Origin: Nitrincola salilacus
GTDB taxonomy: Bacteria > Pseudomonadota > Gammaproteobacteria > Pseudomonadales > Balneatricaceae
Direction: 5' to 3'
DNA: 64,000 bases
NCBI RefSeq assembly: GCF_046271865.1
Contig: NZ_CP176580.1
Coordinates: 1,364,001-1,428,000 of the forward strand
Part shown: positions 23,990 through 33,349 of the stretch, piece after piece
Position numbering within the stretch: position 1 is the first letter of the stretch
Layout of the letters: every line of letters starts with the position of its first letter
Notes under the pieces: generated by a model
The model's input: the letters and a program-made list of their open reading frames with translations, nothing else
The model's database searches: none
Told to the model about the DNA's origin: nothing
Made by a program: the position numbers and the translations under genes

Positions 23990-26799
23990 CAGCCCACCTC
24001 CTTGCCGGGTCCGGCAACCGTCATCAGCTTGCCGAGATTGGCCAGTATCAGCAGGGTGGCGCCGACCACGGTGATGTATACGCCCAGATCAAACAGCAGG
24101 GCGCTGGCCAGCTCGAACTCACCTATCACTGGCCAGTCGAAATGGTTGAAGGTTGTGGTCAGGAAAGGATATCCGAATATCAGACTGGCGAGCCCGGTGC
24201 CGATGGCCAGGAGAATGCCAGCACCGATCAGCGGTCTGAAATGGGTCAGCATCCGCTCCTGAGCCCAGACCAGACCACCGGCCATATACTGCAATGTCAG
24301 CGCCACAGCCGTGATCAATCCGGCGATGAAACCTCCGCCCGGCATATTGTGGCCGCGCAGGAATATATAGGCTGATACCAGCAGCGCGATTGGCAGCACC
24401 AACCGGGCGACACGGCTGAGAATCACCGGATGTGGTTCAGCCACCCAATGCTCATCAGCAATCGGCACCACGCGCTCCTTCAGATGCAGCTCCCGTGTGA
24501 AGGCGAAAACGGCCAGTGCGGCAATGCCCAGGACGGTGATCTCGCCGAGTGTGTCAAAGCCACGGAAATCCACCAGTATCACATTGACGACATTGGTACC
24601 GCCTCCGCCGGGCACACTGTTGGCAAGAAAATAGTCCGAGATGCTGCTGAAGGGGCGTGTCATCACGGCAAAGCTGAACAGACTGACACCGAGACCTGCG
24701 ATGCAGGCGATGACGATATCCCTGAACTTACGATAGGGCTGAGACTCCTTGGGCGACTGCTGTGGCAAAAATGAGAGGGCCAGCATCATGATCACAACCG
24801 CCATCACCTCCACCGATAGTTGCGTCAAGGCCAGATCCGGGGCCGAAAAGCGCGCAAAGGCGAGGGTGACAAACAGGCCGGTCACGCCGAGCAGCAGCAG
24901 GGCTGGCAGGCGGTGGCGATGAAACACGGCAACTCCGAGAGCAGCCAGCGACAGAATGCAGGCGCCCATCAGTGTCATGGCGTCGGGGCGGGTGATGGCA
25001 AGCTCGCCGCGCCAGCCACTGAAGCCGATCAGTGCCACCGCACAGAGGGTCAGAGCAGTGGCCAGCAGGAACATCAGATAGCGCTGCAGAGAGCCATTTT
25101 CCAGCTGATAAACTCGATTCTGCGAGAAGCGGATCACGCGCTGCATAAGCCATTCGAAAATCTCCTTGGCGTCCACATCAGGTAAGCGGTTGTGGATCGC
25201 AAACAGGGGTGTTCTGGCCATGTAGAAGATCAATCCGCCCAGCAGTGCCAGCAGACTCATCTGCAGCGGCAGGCGCAGATCGGCGAGTTGATCGAAATCA
25301 TAGGTAGGATGAGACAGACCGGTGGCGGCCTCCACGGCTGGCTGAATCAGCAGGGCATAGACATACTGAGGAAAGGCACCAGCCAGAACACAACCGGTAC
25401 TGAGTATCAGAATTGGCAGGAGAACCAGCCGCGCCGGTGGTTTGGGTGGATAGATAGGCAGATCGATCGGGTGACCGTTGAAGAAAACATTATGGAAAAT
25501 ACGGATGGAGTAGGCGACTGAGAACAGGCCTGCCAGCGTGACCCAGACCGGGATAATCATCACGGCCCAGTCGGGCGCTGTGACCAGTTGCAGGCTCTCG
25601 GCAAACAGCATCTTCTTGCTCAGATAACCGTTCAGCCAAGGCAAACCAGCCATGGCGGCAGCCGGTATTGCCGTGAGTAGCATCAATCCTGGCAGATAGC
25701 GGTAGAGACCATTGATCTGGCGCATATCACGACTGCCCGTTGCCTGATCGACCACACCGGCCATCATGAACAGTGGCGCCTTGATCACGGCATGGTTGAT
25801 CAGGTGGAATAATGCTGCTGCCATCGCCGTGCTGGTGCCAATACCCATCAACAGGGTGATCAGACCCAGATGAGATAGGGTCGAGTAAGCCAGTAATCCC
25901 TTGATATCATGCATGAACATCGCGACAAAGGCGCCGATCATCAGGGTCATCATCCCGCTCATCACAACCAGCAGGAACCACAGATCGGTATCGGCCAACG
26001 CCGGGTGCAGTCTTGCCAGCAGATACAGACCGGCCTTGACCATTGTTGCAGAATGCAGGTAAGCCGACACAGGTGTGGGGGCCGACATCGCATGGGGTAG
26101 CCACAGATGAAAGGGAAATTGGGCGGATTTGGTAAAGGCACCCAACAGGATCAACACCAGAATCAGCGGATAGCGAGGATCTGCTTTGATCTGATCACCG
26201 GCGGCCAGAATATCAGTCAGTTGATAACTACCGGCGCTCTGTCCCAGCAGCAGTACTCCGGCTAACAGTGCGATACCACCGCCGCCTGTGATGACCAATG
26301 ACATGCGGGCGCCCCGCCGGGCCGTGCGCTTATGCCAGCCGAAACCGATCAACAGAAACGAGACCAGACTGGTCATCTCCCAGAACACCAGCATGAACAG
26401 CAGGTTTTCTGACATGACGATACCCAACATGGCAGACATGAACAGTAGTATCAGGCAGTAGAAACGGCCAGCCGATGGATGACCTTCAAAATAACAACGT
26501 GCGTAAAGAATGATGAGACAGCCAATCCCGGTGATCAGCAGCGCAAACAGCCAGGAAAGTCCATCCAGTCTCAGCGAGATAGATAAGCCAAGGTGAGGGA
26601 TCCAGCTGTAGTCATGAATCAGGATATCGCCTGCCAGCATCCGGGGAGCCAGCATCAGCAGCAGGGCAAGGCTGAACAGAGTTGGCAGCGCTGCCAGTAC
26701 CGCCAGGCGTGAAATAGACAAGTGTCGCCCGATTGCCGGCAGGATGGCAAAGAGCAATGGAGTCAGAATGATCAGTGCTAAGGGCATCAGCTCGGTCAA
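23989..26799 (-). CDS. mnhA: Fused Mrp Na+/H+ antiporter subunits A and B
   Basis: A 936-residue polytopic protein. The first ~500 residues are NuoL-like (HAMSAPTPVSAYLHSATMVKAGLYLLARL, the antiporter core), followed by MbhD/MbhE-like segments (ALTQLSVEVMAVVIMMLAL; NVVNVILVDFRGFDTLGEITVLGIAALAVFAF). The last ~150 residues are a full MnhB domain (RGHNMPGGGFIAGLITAVALTLQYMAGG; DLGVYITVVGATLLIL). The A+B fusion is the usual form in many proteobacteria. It is first in the operon, so a promoter is expected upstream of 26799. The complex supports Na+/alkali tolerance, as expected for a marine or saline lifestyle. Confidence 0.93.
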   Translation of the reverse strand: MTELMPLALIILTPLLFAILPAIGRHLSISRLAVLAALPTLFSLALLLMLAPRMLAGDILIHDYSWIPHLGLSISLRLDGLSWLFALLITGIGCLIILYARCYFEGHPSAGRFYCLILLFMSAMLGIVMSENLLFMLVFWEMTSLVSFLLIGFGWHKRTARRGARMSLVITGGGGIALLAGVLLLGQSAGSYQLTDILAAGDQIKADPRYPLILVLILLGAFTKSAQFPFHLWLPHAMSAPTPVSAYLHSATMVKAGLYLLARLHPALADTDLWFLLVVMSGMMTLMIGAFVAMFMHDIKGLLAYSTLSHLGLITLLMGIGTSTAMAAALFHLINHAVIKAPLFMMAGVVDQATGSRDMRQINGLYRYLPGLMLLTAIPAAAMAGLPWLNGYLSKKMLFAESLQLVTAPDWAVMIIPVWVTLAGLFSVAYSIRIFHNVFFNGHPIDLPIYPPKPPARLVLLPILILSTGCVLAGAFPQYVYALLIQPAVEAATGLSHPTYDFDQLADLRLPLQMSLLALLGGLIFYMARTPLFAIHNRLPDVDAKEIFEWLMQRVIRFSQNRVYQLENGSLQRYLMFLLATALTLCAVALIGFSGWRGELAITRPDAMTLMGACILSLAALGVAVFHRHRLPALLLLGVTGLFVTLAFARFSAPDLALTQLSVEVMAVVIMMLALSFLPQQSPKESQPYRKFRDIVIACIAGLGVSLFSFAVMTRPFSSISDYFLANSVPGGGGTNVVNVILVDFRGFDTLGEITVLGIAALAVFAFTRELHLKERVVPIADEHWVAEPHPVILSRVARLVLPIALLVSAYIFLRGHNMPGGGFIAGLITAVALTLQYMAGGLVWAQERMLTHFRPLIGAGILLAIGTGLASLIFGYPFLTTTFNHFDWPVIGEFELASALLFDLGVYITVVGATLLILANLGKLMTVAGPGKEVG

Positions 26800-26959
26800 G
26801 CATCCTCAGGCGGAGCTTCAGCGGACCTTTGGGTATTCTCCGATTCCTACCCAGCTCCTGTTATTATCTGGCCGCTGAGAAAAGGTTAGCACCTACTGAT
26901 CAAATTGCATGTACTTTTTCGGGGTAGGCCATAAGAGGTAGGAAACCTGCTGTATGGCC

Positions 26960-27015
26960 TTGTGGGGATGACCTTGTGGGGAGAGTCTTGAGGGGAGAGT
27001 CTTGAGGGTATGAGT
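26960..27015. repeat. 14-bp tandem repeat, four degenerate copies
   Basis: Four units near TTGTGGGGAGAGTC fill the gap just before the stop codon of the DUF2058 gene. The last unit touches that stop. Confidence 0.75.
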
Positions 27016-27016
27016 T

Positions 27017-27556
27017 CTACCAGTCCAGATCATCCGGAATCTGATACTCGGCATACTCCGCCTCTTCGGCGGCGATCTGCTGCTTGCGCTCCTCTTCGTC
27101 CGTCACCACGGCAGAGGGGTCTCGCAAAATGATGCGCTGAGCGATCTCGGTTGGTACCAGCTCGAATTTATTATTCACAGCAACAACCGCCAGCTGCTTT
27201 CTGGCCAGCTGTGCCTGTAACTCAGCATTGATCCAGATCGATTTGACCAGATTGTCGTAGATGAAGTTATAGCGCTGCTCGCCATTGCCCGGCAGGGTGA
27301 TACGATGCTGCTGAACCAGTTGTTTGATCTCGGCCTGTGCGGCACGCTGTGCCTGCTCCTGCTTGCGTTGCTCGTTTAGCAGACGGTCCTTTTCAACCTT
27401 TTCCTTCCGTTTGGCTTCGAGGGAGGCTGAGCTTTCTGCTGGTTGGGCAGTTGTTTTCTGTTTGGAGTGTTTGCGCTTTTCCAGCTCGACCTGCTTGGCC
27501 TGCTTCTTGGACGCGATGCCAGCTTTGAGTAGTTGATCCTTGAGTGAACCTGCCAT
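27017..27556 (-). CDS. DUF2058 family protein (YaiL-like)
   Basis: A 179-residue, highly charged, Lys/Glu/Gln-rich protein. MAGSLKDQLLKAGIASKKQAKQ is the recognisable N-terminus of the DUF2058/YaiL family. A coiled-coil-like middle (~res 45-80) is followed by RYNFIYDNLVKSIWI and a closing acidic tail. Function is unknown; family members have been described as nucleoprotein or polysaccharide-related without proof. It is separated from the Mrp operon by the tandem repeat. Confidence 0.9.
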   Translation of the reverse strand: MAGSLKDQLLKAGIASKKQAKQVELEKRKHSKQKTTAQPAESSASLEAKRKEKVEKDRLLNEQRKQEQAQRAAQAEIKQLVQQHRITLPGNGEQRYNFIYDNLVKSIWINAELQAQLARKQLAVVAVNNKFELVPTEIAQRIILRDPSAVVTDEEERKQQIAAEEAEYAEYQIPDDLDW

Positions 27557-27725
27557 GATCCGACCTTTGCGATGATTCCTGTTGGGCGGGATTATAGCAT
27601 AAGACTCAACTCTGAAATGGGCTGTGAACTGGTATGTGTAGTGATATCCAAGGCCTTTGCAAAGGTACAGGGATTTACGCCGGGCTTTTCGGATTGGATT
27701 ACATTAACAGGAATAAATGTAGACA

Positions 27726-29957
27726 TCACCCCGGTAACTCAGGTGTCTTAGGCTGGAACAGCTGATGCCAGTAACGGTTTTCATCACAGAGAACTTCTGA
27801 TGCAACAGACACCATCTCTCTCAGGGTGTGTGTCTCAGCCCAATCTGAGGTGGCTGAAGTTTGCATATCCGCCTCCATTTTCTGCTCATGAATATCCAGT
27901 GCTTCGAGGAGGGTGGTCAGCTGTTGCCAGACAGAAGTGGCCATGGAGGATACGCGTGATACCTCATTCTGTGTCAGGATGCCGTGAATGGCAGCACCCC
28001 AGGCAGGAAAGAACGCCGTAAAGATCAGAATACCCGGCAGTGACACGAAAAAATGGATGGTGACAGCGATAAATGTCAGGCTGAACAGGACAAATGCCAG
28101 TCGATGCAAAGAGGCATGGTTGCGATGCAGGTGATGATAGCTGCGATAGAAATACTGGCGATGCTCCTCCAGCACCTCTCGCACATAGGACAGCACACTG
28201 CTGTTATGTTGCGTCAGTGTATAGATCTTTTTACCCTGGGCGTCTCGCGGTAAACCCTCGGCGATCAGCACGCGTTGCAGTATCCAGCTTTCAGCACTGA
28301 TCAACTGCATGCCTGCTTTCTGTTCAGAGGTTTTTGCTGGTGCCCAGATAGGATCAACAAAACTCCTGGGCAGTACCAGCAGCGGATACCCCAGCCTCAG
28401 ATAGCGCAGCTGCTCGGCCAGAAAGCGAAAGCCCATCCAACGTCCGTGATAATCCCGGTAGCGAGCCTTCAGCACCCGCCTGACAATAAAGTGCAGTAGA
28501 AAGAACTCCAGGAACACCCAGATATAGGGCAGGCCCGTATCGCTGGCCGGCCAGAGATGGATAGCGCCTGCGACAGCGCAGAACACTGCGAAGGCAGCCG
28601 CATAGTAGATCATCCAGGTGTCATCTCGGTAGCGAGTGGCAAACAAACGCGCCATCGTGTCGCTCCAGTTGAACACCTCCTCCAGATCTGGTTCCTGTAT
28701 CGGGTGCTGGTCGCTTATTGTCGTGCCGGGTTTTATGGATTGATACCCTCTGCTGCAGGGAGGGTAGCGCAGTGAATCGATTGCCTGTTTGATATCAAGC
28801 CTGGCCAGATTGGAGAAAAACCCATGGGCTCGGCTGACAAACTCTTCACGGCGTGAAAAGGTTCTTGTTTCTGTACTCAGGCATTCAACTATTCTGAACG
28901 GCTGACTTTTGGTCGGGGGATTGAACATCATGCCAAACCAGAGCCAGCTACCCTGAATCCACTCATATAATGATATGGGGCGTCTTCTCGGCTGGCTGAA
29001 CAGTCTGGTCAATGACAGACACCAGAAGAGCCACTGGCCGACATATTGCAGCAGCGGCTTCTGCTTCTCTATACGACTGATCAGCTGTCTTTCGCGATTG
29101 TCCTGATCAAGACCGGCCTCGAATGGCAGGAGGATGTTCGAGATCCACTCCTGCAGTCGGTTGTTGGCTGGGTCGGAACCGGGCTCCTCTTCGCAGAACA
29201 CTTGCAGAAGTGTGTTGGTATCAGCTCCCATGACACGCATCTGCGCGATCCAGGTATCGGTCAGGCGTTGTGGGTCTGCAATCATCAAGACAGGCTTGGA
29301 ACGACTCGCTTCCAGCCGCAGCAGGATCACCGGTTTGCGTCTGAGGAGCGCATCCTTGACCATTCTGGCGGTGCCACTTTGAATCTGATCGCCTTCGGCA
29401 TCATCCCAGACGGCCAGCAATAGATCGGAAAAACTCAGCGCAAGGTGATCGCGCAGTTCAAATTCAGTGTCGCTCAACTCATCCGTGTGGTGCCAGGGTT
29501 GCATGCCTATGGCAACACCGCGGTCGATCGTATGAGGCGGCAGGTCCGACTCATTAACTATCTGAGGAGCCAGCAGATGTAACGATAAATCAGATGATTG
29601 CGCACACTCTCTTGCCAGTTGATCAACTCCGCTGGCCAGTCCGGTGATGATCCTGTAATCAGGTGCCACATGTGCGTAGATCTGATCGGTTGACTCAAAG
29701 CAGGCTTCCGCCTGGTCTCGAATCAGCCTGACCTGTTGACTCAAAAGAGCCTGTAAGGCAATTGCACGCTGGTCTCTGTCATCGGCGGCCAGCCAGTGCC
29801 TGTCGAGTCTGGCCTGCCGGTGCCCGGCAACCAGAATGCTGAAAACCGGCACTATCCCTATGCATCCCTCTTTCTGAAAGACACTACTGCCTCTCTCTAT
29901 AGGCGTATTTGCCGAATTGGCTACCTCTGCCGACTCACTGACACCGGTAAGCTGCAT
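27726..29957 (-). CDS. SLOG-domain protein with C-terminal transmembrane effector-like region
   Basis: A 743-residue protein. Residues ~38-215 form a Rossmann-like SLOG domain: FSILVAGHRQARLD, RIITGLASGVDQLA, LLAVWDDAEG and KPVILLRL, the pattern of nucleotide-derivative sensors and generators in bacterial conflict systems. After a linker come two pairs of hydrophobic helices (MIYYAAAFAVFCAVAGAIHLW; IWVFLEFFLLHFIV; LAFVLFSLTFIAVTIHFFV; GILIFTAFFPAWGAAIHGI), resembling SLATT/DUF4231-type pore effectors. Inferred role: a sensor-effector that perturbs the membrane when a nucleotide signal appears. It has an AGGGAG start site and follows the YkoF-like gene by 17 bp. No other conflict genes adjoin it. 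Confidence 0.7.
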   Translation of the reverse strand: MQLTGVSESAEVANSANTPIERGSSVFQKEGCIGIVPVFSILVAGHRQARLDRHWLAADDRDQRAIALQALLSQQVRLIRDQAEACFESTDQIYAHVAPDYRIITGLASGVDQLARECAQSSDLSLHLLAPQIVNESDLPPHTIDRGVAIGMQPWHHTDELSDTEFELRDHLALSFSDLLLAVWDDAEGDQIQSGTARMVKDALLRRKPVILLRLEASRSKPVLMIADPQRLTDTWIAQMRVMGADTNTLLQVFCEEEPGSDPANNRLQEWISNILLPFEAGLDQDNRERQLISRIEKQKPLLQYVGQWLFWCLSLTRLFSQPRRRPISLYEWIQGSWLWFGMMFNPPTKSQPFRIVECLSTETRTFSRREEFVSRAHGFFSNLARLDIKQAIDSLRYPPCSRGYQSIKPGTTISDQHPIQEPDLEEVFNWSDTMARLFATRYRDDTWMIYYAAAFAVFCAVAGAIHLWPASDTGLPYIWVFLEFFLLHFIVRRVLKARYRDYHGRWMGFRFLAEQLRYLRLGYPLLVLPRSFVDPIWAPAKTSEQKAGMQLISAESWILQRVLIAEGLPRDAQGKKIYTLTQHNSSVLSYVREVLEEHRQYFYRSYHHLHRNHASLHRLAFVLFSLTFIAVTIHFFVSLPGILIFTAFFPAWGAAIHGILTQNEVSRVSSMATSVWQQLTTLLEALDIHEQKMEADMQTSATSDWAETHTLREMVSVASEVLCDENRYWHQLFQPKTPELPG

Positions 29958-29974
29958 ACTTCTCCCTTAAAAAG

Positions 29975-30223
29975 CTATTTCGGTCGGCGGTCGCCTTCCA
30001 TGAACTTTGCAACAAACACCGCTTTGCCATAGGTTTCAAACGACCACTTCATAGCATCGCCGAGCACCTTCATCACTTCGTCATATTCACCGAATATCTG
30101 TGTGCTCATGCGGTTGGAGTGAACCTCCAGAGTACTCGATGCCAGCTTTTTGATCAGATTCCTGATCGGATCCTTATAGGACTCTTTGAGCGGGTAATAG
30201 CTTAACTCTACGGATAAATACAT
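29975..30223 (-). CDS. YkoF/MTH1187-like small protein
   Basis: An 82-residue protein with the ferredoxin-like pattern MYLSVELSYYPLKESYKDPI, MSTQIFGEYDEVMKVLGDAM and a final KAVFVAKF strand, matching the thiamine-binding YkoF/MTH1187 group. It is first in a probable two-gene unit with the SLOG-membrane protein. It could supply ligand sensing, but that link is inference. Confidence 0.75.
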   Translation of the reverse strand: MYLSVELSYYPLKESYKDPIRNLIKKLASSTLEVHSNRMSTQIFGEYDEVMKVLGDAMKWSFETYGKAVFVAKFMEGDRRPK

Positions 30224-30383
30224 GATCTGGCCTCCAGGATCGACAACAGTATTCTATTATGTTTTGTAAGGCTAATGTTTTGCAGTACACTCTAATCGTT
30301 AAACTCTAATATGAAGCTCTAATAATATGAGCTCAGCGGCTTTCCAGCAGGCAATTAGCCGCTGCCAGTTCCAAGGATGAATC

Positions 30384-31013
30384 ATGACACGTTATGTCTT
30401 GCGGTTGCTTGTATTAGTGCTGATATATCAGCCCGCGCTGGCGATGGGCACCACGTTTACGCCTGTGACCGCGACTTCAGATAATGTTGATCAGTTGCTG
30501 CAGGGTGGTTTTGTCCTGTTCATACGTCATGGTGCCACGGACACCAGCAGGCCGGATCAGGTACCGATTGATCTTGAAGACTGCGATACTCAGCGTCAAC
30601 TGTCTGATGAGGGGCGTGAAGAGTTGGTGATGATTGCTTCAGCCATGCATGCGCTGACCATTCCCGTCTCCGAGGTGTTCAGCAGCCCACTTTGCCGTGC
30701 GGTGGAAACCTCCAGAATCCTGTTTGGTGATGAGTTTGAAGTGAACCCATTGCTGATGTATGTCGCTGCTCTTACCGATGATGAAAAAGCGCCGATTCTG
30801 CGTGAAACTGATCGGCTCCTGTCACTGCCGGTTGCAGCAGGTCAGAACAGGGTATTGGTTGCCCATGGGCCGAATATGGCAGAGCTGATTGAATACTTTC
30901 CGCAGGAAGGAAGTATCGTGATCTTTCGTCCTCTGGCTGGAAAGGCTTATGAGTATATAGCCAGTATCACACCGCAGGATTGGCCTGCGCTGGTGAGTCC
31001 TTCGATTGAATGA
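30384..31013 (+). CDS. Secreted histidine phosphatase family protein
   Basis: A 209-residue protein with a signal peptide (LRLLVLVLIYQPALAMG) and the phosphoglycerate-mutase-like catalytic motif FIRHGATD, the second Arg in SSPLCRAVETSRI and the second His in VLVAHGPNMAEL. It should be a periplasmic phosphohydrolase of unknown substrate. It is only 13 bp from the GGDEF-EAL gene, implying co-expression. Confidence 0.9.
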   Translation: MTRYVLRLLVLVLIYQPALAMGTTFTPVTATSDNVDQLLQGGFVLFIRHGATDTSRPDQVPIDLEDCDTQRQLSDEGREELVMIASAMHALTIPVSEVFSSPLCRAVETSRILFGDEFEVNPLLMYVAALTDDEKAPILRETDRLLSLPVAAGQNRVLVAHGPNMAELIEYFPQEGSIVIFRPLAGKAYEYIASITPQDWPALVSPSIE

Positions 31014-31026
31014 ATAAGGGCAAGGG

Positions 31027-33183
31027 ATGAATATCGGGCATAGGATATCACTGCTGATACTGCTGCCGGCCATGCTGGTACTGGTGGTGGGTTTGCTGCT
31101 CAGTGGCTGGTTTCTACATAGTTTGCAGTCACGTTATGTAGTACAGGTAAACAGTCAGGCACAGGATCTGGAAACGCTGCGTATGGCAGCCGACTTTAAT
31201 CGCCAGGTGGGTTTGATTCATGCCCGCGCCAGCCAGGCTCTGGATCAGGCACGCTCTGGTGAGCTGGATGAGTTGAGTCTATATCGCATTCATTCCTCGA
31301 TCGTCAATGAACTGCAGCCCGTGACGAACCTGGTACAACTGCTCGCCACATCAGAGCTGCTTCTGGATGTGAACCATAACTCGGCCAAAGGAATGGAGGA
31401 GCAGTACGCCAGCTATCGCAGTATGGTGATCATGGCAACGGAAATTGCTGCTATTGACCCGACAACCGCCCGTCAGCATTTTGATATAGCCCAGAGAAAC
31501 TTTACTGAGTTCACCGTCTTTGCCAACCGTATTGCCGGATTGCTTACAGAAAGGGCATTGCTTCGCAATAGTGAATCCCTCAGTTCCTTGAAACGATTTT
31601 TCAATCAACTGGTGGTTTTTGGGTTGGCCAGTGCTTTTATCGTAATTTTACTGGCCTATGGAGGAGGGCAGCTGCTTTCAAGGCGAATGCGCCTGATTGC
31701 AGATGCGCTGAAAATGCTGGCTCATGAGCAGGTAGAAAGAGTTCCATTGCCTGAAATCGAACATATGAAACAGCAGGGAACGGGGGAGTTCAGAGATATT
31801 GCCGGTGCCCTGCTGCAGTTTCGGGAGACGATTGCACAGCGTAAGCTCGCAGAAGCTCAGGCACATCAACTGGCTTATTATGATCCACTCACATCCCTGC
31901 CCAATCGTCGTTTGCTGGGGGATCGTCTTGATCACGCCTGTTCGGTGAGCGCCCGAAATGGTGATTTTGGTGCGGTTCTGTGGCTGGATCTGGATCGCTT
32001 CAAGGTGATCAACGACAGTCGTGGTCATGCAACTGGTGATAGTCTGCTGCGAGAGGTATCTGCACGACTGCAGCGACTACTATACAGAGGTGAAACCGTT
32101 GCCAGGGTTGGTGGTGATGAGTTTGTCGTAGTGCTGGAATCGCTTGAAGGCAGTGTGAATGAGGTGCTTCAGGACGTTGATGAGAGGGTAGGCCAGATTA
32201 AAGAGGTGTTGTCGCTGCCCTATGAAGTAGGAGGCAGTTCACACTTTTCCACCCCCAGTATTGGGGTGGTACTTTTCTCCGGTGATGATGAATCGGTTGA
32301 AAGGTTATTAATGCATGCCGAGACCGCTATGTATCAAGCCAAAGATGCAGGACGCAATGCGATCAGTTTTTATGATCCGGGGATGCAGGCTCAGGTGGAG
32401 GCGCGGGCAGTACTTGAAAGTGAGCTCAGAAAAGCCATGGAACAACAGCAACTGGAGCTGTTTTACCAGCCGCAAGTCAATGCGTTGGGCGCTGTCATAG
32501 GTGTGGAGGCTCTGATTCGCTGGCGACATCCGGATCATGGGCTGGTGTCGCCCGCTGATTTTATTCCCTTGGCTGAAGAAACAGGATTGATACTGCCGAT
32601 GGGTTTATGGGTTATAGAGACCGCGTGTCGTCAGTTGGAGACCTGGCAGGAAAAGCCCTTCGAGTCCGCGCTCACGATTGCCGTGAATGTCAGTGGTAGC
32701 CAGTTCCGCCAGGATAAATTTGTCCTGCAGTTGGAGGAGATCCTCCTCGCGACTCATGCGGAGCCGAGCAGGCTTAAGCTGGAGCTGACAGAATCGATCG
32801 TGCTGGAAAATATTGAAAGTACCGTAAAGAAAATGCGTCAACTCAAGGCTCTGGGCGTGCGCTTTGCGCTGGATGACTTTGGTACGGGATACTCATCTTT
32901 GCAATACCTCAAGCGTTTGCCACTGGATCAGCTCAAGATAGATCAGTCGTTTGTGCGGGATCTGGCTGAAGATCCTGATGATCGGGTGATTGTGAATGCG
33001 ATCATTGCGATGGGCCAGGCACTTGGTTTGGAAGTGATTGCAGAGGGGGTCGAAACGGTCGAGCAGCAGTCAATTCTTGCAGCCAGCGGGTGCGATCTTT
33101 ATCAGGGATATCTGTATAGCAGACCTTTGCCTTTGGCTGAGCTAAAAACCAGAATTTCATCTCAATTTGTAGTCATTTCCTGA
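31027..33183 (+). CDS. GGDEF-EAL cyclic-di-GMP enzyme
   Basis: A 718-residue membrane protein. N-terminal TM (~res 8-30), periplasmic helical sensor (~31-195), second TM (~197-215), HAMP-like linker, then GGDEF (~290-440) and EAL (~455-710). Both active sites appear intact: VGGDEFVVV and GVEALIRWRHP, with DDFGTGYSSLQYLKRLP. It may synthesise and/or hydrolyse cyclic-di-GMP. It shares an operon with the histidine phosphatase. Confidence 0.93.
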   Translation: MNIGHRISLLILLPAMLVLVVGLLLSGWFLHSLQSRYVVQVNSQAQDLETLRMAADFNRQVGLIHARASQALDQARSGELDELSLYRIHSSIVNELQPVTNLVQLLATSELLLDVNHNSAKGMEEQYASYRSMVIMATEIAAIDPTTARQHFDIAQRNFTEFTVFANRIAGLLTERALLRNSESLSSLKRFFNQLVVFGLASAFIVILLAYGGGQLLSRRMRLIADALKMLAHEQVERVPLPEIEHMKQQGTGEFRDIAGALLQFRETIAQRKLAEAQAHQLAYYDPLTSLPNRRLLGDRLDHACSVSARNGDFGAVLWLDLDRFKVINDSRGHATGDSLLREVSARLQRLLYRGETVARVGGDEFVVVLESLEGSVNEVLQDVDERVGQIKEVLSLPYEVGGSSHFSTPSIGVVLFSGDDESVERLLMHAETAMYQAKDAGRNAISFYDPGMQAQVEARAVLESELRKAMEQQQLELFYQPQVNALGAVIGVEALIRWRHPDHGLVSPADFIPLAEETGLILPMGLWVIETACRQLETWQEKPFESALTIAVNVSGSQFRQDKFVLQLEEILLATHAEPSRLKLELTESIVLENIESTVKKMRQLKALGVRFALDDFGTGYSSLQYLKRLPLDQLKIDQSFVRDLAEDPDDRVIVNAIIAMGQALGLEVIAEGVETVEQQSILAASGCDLYQGYLYSRPLPLAELKTRISSQFVVIS

Positions 33184-33349
33184 CAATCCTGTAGTTATTT
33201 ACTGACAATTCTTTTGTCTAATAGGCGGTTTTTCCTGCGTCTGTTAGCTTTCATACGTGTGTATGATTTTTATTATCAAATCGAATGGTGTGGTTGCAGA
33301 TCGAGCAGTCGACCGCGCTGTTGTTAAGGACAATAAGCGAGATATCATT

